Assembly (NCBI GenBank): GCA_964642165.1
Contig: CAZXOC010000249.1
Location: forward strand, 1 to 11,115
Length of the DNA: 11,115 nt
DNA from: CAYRVX01 sp964642165
GTDB lineage: Bacteria; Planctomycetota; Phycisphaerae; SM23-33
Direction: 5' to 3'
The notes beneath the pieces were generated by a model. It worked only from the letters and a program-made list of their open reading frames with translations. It did no database searches and had not been told where the DNA came from. Of the stretch, positions 1 to 6,120 are shown in pieces (positions within the stretch are counted from its first letter, which is position 1; each line of letters starts with the position of its first letter). The position numbers were made by a program, and so were the translations under genes.

Positions 1-42
1 GAACGCGCGTTCGGCGTTGGACGTTCGGAAGTCCGTTTAGCG

Positions 43-58
43 GGCCGGCTTGCCGGCC
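43..58 (-). terminator. Hairpin after the symporter gene, possible terminator
   Basis: A perfect inverted repeat, GGCCGGC / GCCGGCC, lies 20 bases past the symporter stop codon. It folds with either a 7-bp stem and 2-base loop or a 6-bp stem and 4-base loop. Its position is right for a transcript end or an mRNA-stabilising hairpin. No T-run follows on the minus strand, so it is not a textbook intrinsic terminator. The first 12 bases of the window also form a perfect palindrome (GAACGCGCGTTC). Confidence 0.35.
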
Positions 59-77
59 GTGTTGCCGAGGCGCCGCC

Positions 78-1862
78 TCACGCCAGCAGCAGCCACATCG
101 CGCCCACCAGCACCACGCAGATGCCCGACGTCACCACGAATCCCACCCACGACTGCGTGCTGGGCTTGACCAGGAACAGCCCCCCCGCCGTCAGCCAGCG
201 CCGCTCGGGCGGGACGGCCTCGTCCAGCGGCAGCGCGAGCTTCTCTTCCTGCCCGATGGGCACGTAGATCTTCCGGAAGAACCGCTCGATGACCTCGCGC
301 CCGGGCGGGGCCGACAGCAGGCTGCCGGCGATGCCGAAGACCACGCCGGCGATGAGGGGCAGCCCGCCCGTCGCCGCCTGCGGCCAGTCGAGCACGAAGC
401 GGGTGACCACGAAGACCGTCGCCGCCGCCAGCGTGCTGCAGAACATGCCCACCGAGTTCATCCGCCGCCAGAGGACCCCCATCGCCACCGAGACGCCCAC
501 CGCGGCGGTCAGCTTGAAGTAGTTCAGGATCGACTCCACCACGCTGTGTCGCATCGCGATGGCGAAGCCCAGCGCCGCGGCGATGACCACGATCCCCGCG
601 ATCCGCGTGACGTGCACGTAGTGCGCCTCGTTGGCGTTCGGGCGGATGTAGCGGCGGTAGATGTTCTGGGAGAACAGCCCCGCCGTCGTCACCTGCAGGG
701 CGTCGCCGGTGGACATCGCCGCGGCGAGCACGCACGCCAGCATCACGCCCTGGAGCAGCTCCGGCAGGAGGTACCGGATGGAGTCGCCGAAGGCCGCGTC
801 CTTGTGCACCGTCGCGCCCTGGCGGATCAGGAACGCCAGCCAGCAGAGCCCCAGGATGCACCAGCCCATCGTGCAGACGCGTTTGAGCACGTTGCCGTAG
901 GCGAAGCCGACCCGCCCCTCCCACTCGGTGCGCCCGGCGGAGGTGACGGAGATCAGGTGCGGCTGGCCCAGCATGCTGAACGGCGCGGCGATGCACAGCA
1001 CGGGCACGGCGAGCAGGGAGAAGTACTTCGGGTCGAAGAGGCCGAGGTTGTGGCGCTGGGCGGTGGTAGCGGCCGCCAGCGTCGCCTTCGCCTGCGACCA
1101 GCCGCCGACCAGGTGCAGCGCGACGGGGATCGCGACGAACGACAGGGCGATGATCATCAGGCCCTGGATCATGTCGGTGCGAATGGCGGCGACGATACCG
1201 CCCCAGTAGCTGTAGACGACGAAGACGACGGTGGTGACGAGGAGGATGCCGAGGAACCACGCGTCGGCCTCCCGCTGGGAGCCCACGCCGCGGGCGGCCC
1301 AGGCCTCGGAGACCTGCCCCTCGCCCTCGTCGCCGGCCGGGGCGGCGACGGCGGCCGTCGCCGGCGCCGAAGCCGGACGCGTTGCCGCCGGCGCCACCAC
1401 CGTCGCCTTGCCCATCATGCCCTGGACGGTCCGCGTCGTCGCCAGCAGGACACTCGCGCAGACGATCATGCCCGCCAGGCCCGCCACCAGGATGTACAGC
1501 ACGCTCGCCGCCGGGCCGAAGCGCTCCTCGAAGTAGTCCGCCATCGTCAGGCAGCGCATCCGCCGGACGATCGGGGCGATGATCCAGTAGAACGGCGTGC
1601 CGAACATCCACATCCAGGAGACCCAGATGCCCGACGCGCCGCGCTCGACGGTCTTGCTGGTCACCCCGGCGACGTCCCCCGGGTGCGTGCCGGCGCCGAA
1701 GGCGTGCATGACCATGTACCAGACGCCGAACTGCCGGCTGCCCAGGAGGAAGCCCGCCCGGTCGTGGATGCCGCGCTTCGACCACCAGCCCAGGAGGAGC
1801 ATCCCGACGAAGTACAGCGCGACCACCACCCAGATCGTGACGTCCAGACCGAGGAAGTCCAT
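78..1862 (-). CDS. Sodium:solute symporter (SSS family) with an Ala/Pro-rich loop insert
   Basis: The protein (594 aa) is a polytopic membrane protein of the SSS/SSF family, which couples uptake of sugars, organic acids or similar solutes to Na+. Hydrophobic segments run throughout, consistent with about 13 helices. Family signatures are YSYWGGIVAAIRTDMIQG (residues 217-234) and the Na+-site helix AAMSTGDALQVTTAG (381-395), followed by QNIYRRY. I start at ATG 1862 because GGAGG lies 8 bases upstream. An in-frame GTG at 1904 would add 14 residues but has no clear ribosome site. Residues about 152-200 are a low-complexity Ala/Pro/Glu-rich stretch between two helices, an unusual insert for this family. 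The gene is 101 bases downstream of the DUF6807 gene on the same strand, so co-transcription is likely. The substrate cannot be read from sequence; the adjacent kinase/aldolase cassette suggests a small sugar or ketose. Confidence 0.9.
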   Translation of the reverse strand: MDFLGLDVTIWVVVALYFVGMLLLGWWSKRGIHDRAGFLLGSRQFGVWYMVMHAFGAGTHPGDVAGVTSKTVERGASGIWVSWMWMFGTPFYWIIAPIVRRMRCLTMADYFEERFGPAASVLYILVAGLAGMIVCASVLLATTRTVQGMMGKATVVAPAATRPASAPATAAVAAPAGDEGEGQVSEAWAARGVGSQREADAWFLGILLVTTVVFVVYSYWGGIVAAIRTDMIQGLMIIALSFVAIPVALHLVGGWSQAKATLAAATTAQRHNLGLFDPKYFSLLAVPVLCIAAPFSMLGQPHLISVTSAGRTEWEGRVGFAYGNVLKRVCTMGWCILGLCWLAFLIRQGATVHKDAAFGDSIRYLLPELLQGVMLACVLAAAMSTGDALQVTTAGLFSQNIYRRYIRPNANEAHYVHVTRIAGIVVIAAALGFAIAMRHSVVESILNYFKLTAAVGVSVAMGVLWRRMNSVGMFCSTLAAATVFVVTRFVLDWPQAATGGLPLIAGVVFGIAGSLLSAPPGREVIERFFRKIYVPIGQEEKLALPLDEAVPPERRWLTAGGLFLVKPSTQSWVGFVVTSGICVVLVGAMWLLLA

Positions 1863-1963
1863 GCGCAGTGCCTCCGGCGTCGGGGGGTATTTCGATACGA
1901 ACACGCCCGGCGTCCGACGGGGACGGGGGCGCGGGATACGTGCTCAGCACTCCGGGCGGACGG

Positions 1964-3208
1964 CTACTTCCACGTCGCCTTCGGCGGCTCGGCGTAGTCG
2001 CCCCACCGGGCGTCCACCTTCGCCTGCTTCTCCGTGCCCTCGTGGAAGAAGATGCGATACCGCCACGTCCGCTCCTTGCCGTCGGCCAGCGTGTAGTCGC
2101 CGCGCTGCTTCTTCCGCGTGAAGTGCGACAGCCCGAACGGGTTCGCCGTCAGCAGCCCGTACGTCCGCGCGTGCCACGTCGTCGGGTGACGCAGGTTGCC
2201 CGGCGCGTCGAAGATCGCGAAGCCCAGCCGCTTGCCGTCCACCATCCCGGAGCAGTCCACCCAGCGGGCCTTCTTGCCCCAGGCGCCGCCGGCTTCCTCG
2301 CCCTCGGAGTTGACCAGTCGCCCCTTCTCGCCCTTCCGGTCGCAGCGAAGCTCCGGGCGCATCCGCGTGGCGCACAGCCCGCCCTCCTTCGTGTCGCCGA
2401 AGAGCACCTTGCCGTACTTCGCCGCAAAGGTCAGCTCCAGGTCCAGCATCCGGTGCGTGTCGGGCAGGCGGTAGACCCGCGCCGTTCGCACCTCGGCCAT
2501 GACCGGCTTCTTGTCGATCGTCGTCCAGTCCAGCGTCTCCCGGAACATGCCCATGACCGCCCCGCCGGCGACGGCCTCGAAGCCCTTGTGGACGATGTAC
2601 CCGGCCCGCCCGCCGATCGACCAGTTGTCCACGCCGTTGACCGCCCCGTGGGCCACGTAGATGCTCGTGTGATGTGGGTGGTCGGTGGCCACGTTCTTCG
2701 GCAGGTCCTTCTGGATCATCGGGTACGGGCGGGTCATCGGTACCTGCCCGGGCCCGTAGACGGGGAAGAAGTACGGCCGGCGGAGGACGGCCTTGCCGAT
2801 CGTCTTCGGCAGAAACACGTAGCTCGTGAACGGCATGCCGTCGATGGCGACGTCGATCCTGGCGGCGAGCTGCTTGACCTTCACGGCCTTGGAGGCGCCC
2901 GCCCCGGCGGCGCCGAGATCGACCGAGTAGCTCTTGCTCGCCCCGGCGGCGAGCTTGTCGAGGACGAACCACAGCTTGCCCTCGGCGACCTGGCAGGGGA
3001 CGTCCTTGCCGGCGTCGGTCATGCGGGCGTTGGCCGTGCCCGCGGGCAGCTCGACGGACATGGGCACGAAGGCGCGGGGCTTGTCACCCGCCTCGACGAC
3101 GAGCGTTCGGGCCGCCGCCTGGGCGGACGGCGCGCTGCACGCGGCCAGGCAAACCGCGGCGATCGGCAGCAGGCCAACGGCGATCTTGACGTGGTGCTGA
3201 AGGTCCAT
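1964..3208 (-). CDS. DUF6807 ('PmoA family') lipoprotein
   Basis: The protein (414 aa) is assigned to DUF6807, common in planctomycetes and related phyla. The signature is DHPHH at residues 175-179, continuing to AHGAVNGVDNW (184-194); the C-terminal part with RYRIFFHEG also fits. ATG 3208 is preferred because AGGAG lies about 6 bases upstream and a signal peptide follows at once; the frame stays open further upstream without a better start. The signal peptide has a hydrophobic core near residues 9-22 and a lipobox L21-A22-A23-C24, so it is probably a lipoprotein exposed outside the inner membrane. Cleavage by signal peptidase I near AQA31 is the alternative. Databases often call this family 'methane oxygenase PmoA', but nothing here resembles the membrane-embedded particulate methane monooxygenase subunit. 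No reaction is established. It is first of two genes on this strand, ahead of the symporter, and diverges from dhaK. Confidence 0.82.
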   Translation of the reverse strand: MDLQHHVKIAVGLLPIAAVCLAACSAPSAQAAARTLVVEAGDKPRAFVPMSVELPAGTANARMTDAGKDVPCQVAEGKLWFVLDKLAAGASKSYSVDLGAAGAGASKAVKVKQLAARIDVAIDGMPFTSYVFLPKTIGKAVLRRPYFFPVYGPGQVPMTRPYPMIQKDLPKNVATDHPHHTSIYVAHGAVNGVDNWSIGGRAGYIVHKGFEAVAGGAVMGMFRETLDWTTIDKKPVMAEVRTARVYRLPDTHRMLDLELTFAAKYGKVLFGDTKEGGLCATRMRPELRCDRKGEKGRLVNSEGEEAGGAWGKKARWVDCSGMVDGKRLGFAIFDAPGNLRHPTTWHARTYGLLTANPFGLSHFTRKKQRGDYTLADGKERTWRYRIFFHEGTEKQAKVDARWGDYAEPPKATWK

Positions 3209-3292
3209 GAGTCTCTCCTGGGTCACACGATGCGTCGTCCACGACGGCACTACAGTATGTTCCAACCCCCCGCGTGGCCAGGGGGTCGCGCG

Positions 3293-3317
3293 AAAAAGCC
3301 CGCGCGCGCCGCCGGGC
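3293..3317 (-). terminator. Minus-facing terminator-like hairpin with T5
   Basis: Read on the minus strand, a 5-bp GCCCG/CGGGC stem with a 10-base GC-rich loop is followed directly by five T. The stem is short and the loop long, so this is a weaker candidate than the one at 3361-3381. It would act on RNA entering the DUF6807 promoter region from the dhaK side. Confidence 0.35.
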
Positions 3318-3357
3318 CGGGGCCGTGGATGGCCCGGTGCGGCCGCGCAGTTTTGCG

Positions 3358-3386
3358 TTGAAAAACCGCCGCTTCGGCGGCACACT
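3358..3386 (+). promoter_or_regulatory. Weak promoter candidate for the dhaK cassette
   Basis: TTGAAA at 3358-3363 is followed, after exactly 17 bases, by CACACT at 3381-3386. The -35 matches the sigma70 consensus at five of six bases. The -10 keeps only the A2, A4 and T6 positions. The spacer is filled by a CCGCCG/CGGCGG inverted repeat, so a regulator could bind between the boxes. A start near 3393 would leave a leader of about 30 bases before the dhaK ATG. The weak -10 keeps confidence low. Confidence 0.25.
3361..3380 (-). terminator. Minus-facing intrinsic terminator-like hairpin
   Basis: Read on the minus strand the sequence is CCGCCG, AAG, CGGCGG, then TTTTT: a strong 6-bp GC stem with a 3-base loop directly followed by five T, the form of a rho-independent terminator. 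No minus-strand gene ends here. It could block antisense RNA from the dhaK-lsrF cassette or attenuate a long DUF6807 leader. On the plus strand the same bases form a C-TTCG-G tetraloop hairpin. Confidence 0.5.
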
Positions 3387-3422
3387 TCGCCGTGGCGAAC
3401 CCCTAAGTGAAAGGACCCAGCG

Positions 3423-4430
3423 ATGCCCATGAAGAAGTTCATCAACGATCCCGCCAACCTCACGCCGGAGCTGCTGGAAGGCTACGCCATCGCCTACGGC
3501 GACAAGATCAGGCTGGCCGGGGGCGACCGGAAGATCGTCGTCCGGGCCGAGCCGAAGAGCGAGGCGAAGGTCGCCCTGGTCACCCTGGGCGGCTGCGGGC
3601 ACGAGCCCGCGCTGAGCGGCTTCGTCGGCGAGGGGATGCTGGACGTCAGCGTCGTGGGCGACATCTTCGCCGCGCCGGGACCCCCGTCGGTGATCGAGGC
3701 CCTGAAGATGACGGACCGCGAGGCCGGCGTGCTGTTCGTCGTGCTCAACCACGCCGGCGACGTCATGAGCGCCAACATGGCGATGGAGATGGCCGGCCAG
3801 CAGGGGCTCCACGTCCGCATGCTCCTGACGCACGAGGACATCGCCCCGGGCATGAACGCGCCCGACGAGGACCGCCGCGGGCTGGTCGGCTGCATCCCGC
3901 TGTACAAGATCGCCGGGGCCGCCGCCGAGGCGGGAAAGAGCCTCGACGAGGTCTGCCGCGTCGCGGAGAAGTTCAACGCCCAGATGGCCACGCTGGCCGT
4001 GGCGCTGAAGACCGCCACCCACCCGCAGACCGGCGAGGAGATCTTCACGCTCGGCGACGACGAGATGGAGATCGGCATGGGCCAGCACGGCGAGGCGGGC
4101 ACCGGGCGCAGCGCGATGATGACGGCGGACCAGACCGCCGACGCCATGCTCGAGCAGCTCCTCAAGGCCGTCGGCGCCACCGAGGGCGACCGCGTCCTGG
4201 TCCTGCTCAACGGGGCCGGAGCGACGACGCTGATGGAGCTGTACGTCATCCTCCGCCGGATCAAGCAGATCCTCGACGGCAAGGGCATCGAGCTGGCCCG
4301 CGCCCGCGTGGCGGAGTTCCTGACCGTCCAAGAGATGGCCGGCTTCCAGATGTTCGTCGCGAAGATGGACGACGAGCTGCTGGCGCTGTGGGACGCGCCC
4401 TGCGACACGCCCTACCACACGGTCCGCTGA
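3423..4430 (+). CDS. dhaK: Dihydroxyacetone kinase-type substrate-binding subunit DhaK
   Basis: DhaK (335 aa) binds a short ketose covalently through a histidine so that DhaL can phosphorylate it in the cytoplasm. The match is full length: KKFIND near the N-terminus, LGGCGHEPALSGFVGEGML (residues 55-73), VVGDIFAAP (78-85), NHAGD (109-113), EIGMGQHGEAG (216-226) and the ending LALWDAPCDTP (320-330). H60, D113 and H222 correspond to E. coli H56, D109 and the substrate-linking H218. The pocket motif reads LGGCGHEP where E. coli has GGGSGHEP, so two pocket residues differ and the substrate may not be dihydroxyacetone; DhaK-type kinases for erythrulose are known. The ATG follows AAAGGA by 7 bases. 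dhaL begins 19 bases downstream, as expected for an operon. No DhaM (PTS phosphodonor) gene is in view, so ATP may be the direct donor. Confidence 0.92.
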   Translation: MPMKKFINDPANLTPELLEGYAIAYGDKIRLAGGDRKIVVRAEPKSEAKVALVTLGGCGHEPALSGFVGEGMLDVSVVGDIFAAPGPPSVIEALKMTDREAGVLFVVLNHAGDVMSANMAMEMAGQQGLHVRMLLTHEDIAPGMNAPDEDRRGLVGCIPLYKIAGAAAEAGKSLDEVCRVAEKFNAQMATLAVALKTATHPQTGEEIFTLGDDEMEIGMGQHGEAGTGRSAMMTADQTADAMLEQLLKAVGATEGDRVLVLLNGAGATTLMELYVILRRIKQILDGKGIELARARVAEFLTVQEMAGFQMFVAKMDDELLALWDAPCDTPYHTVR

Positions 4431-4449
4431 GAGCCGCGGAGGGATTGCG

Positions 4450-5094
4450 ATGCCGGAGACGATCGACGGCGACGACATCGCCCGCATGATCCGGGCGGCC
4501 GTCGGGCAGGTCCGCGCCAACCACGAGAGGCTCTCGCAGCTCGACTCGGCCTTGGGCGACGGCGACCACGGCTCGGCGATGCGGCGGGCCGTCGAGGCGG
4601 CGGAAAAGGCCCTCGACGGCGCCGAGTCGCACGCGCCGGGGGCCATGCTCCAGGCCGTCGCGTGGGCGGTGATGGGTGCTGCCGGCGGCGCGCCGGGCCC
4701 GCTGCTGGGCTCGCTGCTGCTGGGCATGAGCACGGCGGCGGGCAATGACGACCGGTTCGACGGCGCCCGCGTGGCGGAGCTGTTCGAGTCCGGGCTGGCG
4801 GGCCTCCGCAAGCAGACCAAGGCCGAGGTGGGCGACAAGACGATGGTGGATGCCCTGGTCCCAGCCGTGGCGGCCATCCGGGCGGCCGCCGACGCCGCCG
4901 AGCCGATCGGCGCCGCGATGCGGCAGGCCGCCGACGCCGCCGACGCCGGCGCCGAGGGCACTCGGGACATGCTGGCCCGGCACGGCAAGGCGCGGAACAT
5001 GGGCGAGCGGACGCGGGGGCACGTCGATCCCGGCGCGACGTCGGTGGCGCTGCTCTTCCGCGGCTTCGCCGAGGCGCTGGCGACGGGGGAGTGA
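4450..5094 (+). CDS. dhaL: Dihydroxyacetone kinase-type nucleotide-binding subunit DhaL
   Basis: DhaL (214 aa, normal length) holds the adenine nucleotide with two Mg2+ ions and transfers phosphate to the ketose held by DhaK. The metal motif LDSALGDGDHG (residues 31-41) supplies D32, D37 and D39, equivalent to E. coli D30, D35 and D37. Further family motifs are GAAGGAPGPLLGSLLL (75-90), VGDKTMVDAL and GERTRGHVDPGATS near the C-terminus. The start is supported by GGAGG 7 bases before the ATG. It lies 19 bases after dhaK and was presumably translated to pair with it. Whether the nucleotide is exchanged (ATP-dependent form) or stays bound and is rephosphorylated by DhaM (PTS form) cannot be settled from sequence; the absence of DhaM nearby favours the ATP form. 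Confidence 0.93.
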   Translation: MPETIDGDDIARMIRAAVGQVRANHERLSQLDSALGDGDHGSAMRRAVEAAEKALDGAESHAPGAMLQAVAWAVMGAAGGAPGPLLGSLLLGMSTAAGNDDRFDGARVAELFESGLAGLRKQTKAEVGDKTMVDALVPAVAAIRAAADAAEPIGAAMRQAADAADAGAEGTRDMLARHGKARNMGERTRGHVDPGATSVALLFRGFAEALATGE

Positions 5095-5129
5095 TGCGGA
5101 GCGACGGTGCGCTGACATCGAAGAGCGGA

Positions 5130-5153
5130 GCCCATGGGCCGCCGCCCATGGGC
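5130..5153 (+). repeat. Double-palindrome hairpin between dhaL and lsrF
   Basis: The 10-base palindrome GCCCATGGGC occurs twice, separated by CGCC, so the pair is at once a direct repeat and a perfect inverted repeat. It can form a 10-bp stem with a 4-base loop. It sits in the 135-base gap between dhaL and lsrF. No T-run follows, so a processing or stability element, or a protein-binding site, is more likely than a terminator. An A/C/G-rich stretch with repeated ACGGAAC follows at about 5168-5197. Confidence 0.6.
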
Positions 5154-5229
5154 GTTGGGGCGCAGCGCACGGAACGGACGAACGGTAAACGGAACAGCAG
5201 GATCAACAGCAGACGAGGACGAGACTCAC

Positions 5230-6105
5230 ATGCCTGACGCGGACGCCACCAAGGACAGCAAGGACTTCGGCATCGGCATCCCCCAGGAGACGCCGGGCAC
5301 CTTCCTCAAGGGCTCGGCGGACCTCGACTGGGGCATGAAGGACCGCCTCGCGCGGATCTTCCGCCCGCCCAGCGGCCGGGCGGTGATGCTGGCCTTCGAC
5401 CACGGCTACATCATGGGCCCGACCAGCGGCCTGGAGCGGATGGACCTGACCATCGTCCCGCTGATGCCCTACGCCGACTGCCTCATGTGCACGCGCGGGG
5501 CACTGCGCCAGATCGTCCCGCCCACGTGCGGCAAGCCCATCTCGCTGCGCTACTCCGCCGGCTCGACCGTCCTGACCGAGCTGAACGACGAGTGCGTGAT
5601 GGACATCGAGGAGGCCGTCCGCCTGAACGCCTCGATGCTGGCCGTCATGGTCGCCATCGGCAGCAAGTTCGAGGCCCAGACCATCCGCAACCTCACGCGC
5701 ACGATCGACCTGGGCAGCCGCTACGGCATCCCCACGCTGGGCGTGACGGCCGTCGGCAAGGAGCTCACCCGCGACGCGCGGTACCTCGCCCTGGCCAGCC
5801 GCGTCTGCGCCGAAAACGGCGCCCACGTCATCAAGACGTACTTCTGCCGGCCCGGCTTCGAGCAGGTCACCCACGCCTGCCCCGTGCCGATCGTCATCGC
5901 CGGCGGGAAGAAGCTGCCCGTCCCCGACGCGCTGCAGATGGCCCGCGACGCCATCGACCAGGGCGCGGCGGGCGTGGACATGGGGCGCAACATCTTCCAG
6001 GCCGACCATCCCGTCGCGATGATCCGGGCCGTCCGCTCCATCGTCCACGACGGCGAGACGCCCGAGAAGGCCCTCGACCTCTACGAGACGCTCAAGAACG
6101 AATAG
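5230..6105 (+). CDS. lsrF: LsrF-like 3-hydroxy-5-phosphonooxypentane-2,4-dione thiolase / class I aldolase
   Basis: The protein (291 aa, the same length as E. coli LsrF) matches that enzyme along its whole length with roughly one residue of offset. LsrF transfers an acetyl group from phosphorylated AI-2 breakdown product to CoA, giving DHAP and acetyl-CoA. Shared segments include LDWGM (32-36), VMLAFDHGY (52-60), GPTSGLER, DCLMCTRG (83-90), GAHVIKTY (197-204), PVPIVIAGGKKLP (218-230) and GVDMGRNIFQADHPVAM (248-264). K202 corresponds to the catalytic K203 of E. coli. The ATG at 5230 is chosen because homology begins there and GAGGA lies 10 bases upstream; the open frame back to 5134 is non-homologous and covers the hairpin. 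Genes for LsrK (AI-2 kinase) and LsrG (isomerase) are not here; the kinase next door is DhaK/DhaL. The real substrate may therefore be another phosphorylated ketose. It meets the next gene head-on with 15 bases between stop codons. Confidence 0.9.
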   Translation: MPDADATKDSKDFGIGIPQETPGTFLKGSADLDWGMKDRLARIFRPPSGRAVMLAFDHGYIMGPTSGLERMDLTIVPLMPYADCLMCTRGALRQIVPPTCGKPISLRYSAGSTVLTELNDECVMDIEEAVRLNASMLAVMVAIGSKFEAQTIRNLTRTIDLGSRYGIPTLGVTAVGKELTRDARYLALASRVCAENGAHVIKTYFCRPGFEQVTHACPVPIVIAGGKKLPVPDALQMARDAIDQGAAGVDMGRNIFQADHPVAMIRAVRSIVHDGETPEKALDLYETLKNE

Positions 6106-6120
6106 CCCGCCGCCGGACGG

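Larger units (their letters stand above)
3209..3422. promoter_or_regulatory. Divergent control region between the DUF6807 gene and dhaK
   Basis: These 214 bases separate two operons that point away from each other. They contain several inverted repeats: CCCCC/GGGGG at 3266-3285, CGCGCG/CGCGCG at 3287-3306, GCCCG/CGGGC at 3298-3317, CCGGGCC/GGCCCGG at 3312-3337, and GCCGC-TTCG-GCGGC at 3368-3381. A weak minus-strand promoter candidate is TGGCCA (3275-3280), 17 bases, TACTGT (3252-3257). Ribosome sites sit at both ends: AGGAG before the DUF6807 ATG and AAAGGA 7 bases before the dhaK ATG. No coding sequence is seen. Confidence 0.5.

Noticed and set aside
1863..1904. GTG start at 1904 adding 14 residues to the symporter
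   Set aside because: No good ribosome site precedes it, whereas ATG 1862 has GGAGG at 8 bases.
37..1997. Long Arg/Gly/His-rich open frames overlapping the symporter gene on both strands
   Set aside because: They are shadow frames of a clear membrane protein; their composition is not protein-like and they lack motifs and ribosome sites.
1964..3208. Particulate methane monooxygenase subunit (literal PmoA)
   Set aside because: The protein is a soluble-type exported lipoprotein without the multiple membrane helices of PmoA; the name is a database label for DUF6807.
3209..3463. Upstream extension of the DUF6807 protein to 3463
   Set aside because: It would put about 85 residues before an obvious signal peptide and overlap the dhaK start; AGGAG marks ATG 3208.
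3084..5206. Long minus-strand open frames opposite dhaK and dhaL
   Set aside because: They are antisense shadows of two well-conserved enzymes, caused by high GC and few stop codons.
5134..5229. N-terminal extension of the lsrF product
   Set aside because: It is non-homologous, includes the palindrome hairpin, and the family N-terminus begins at 5230.
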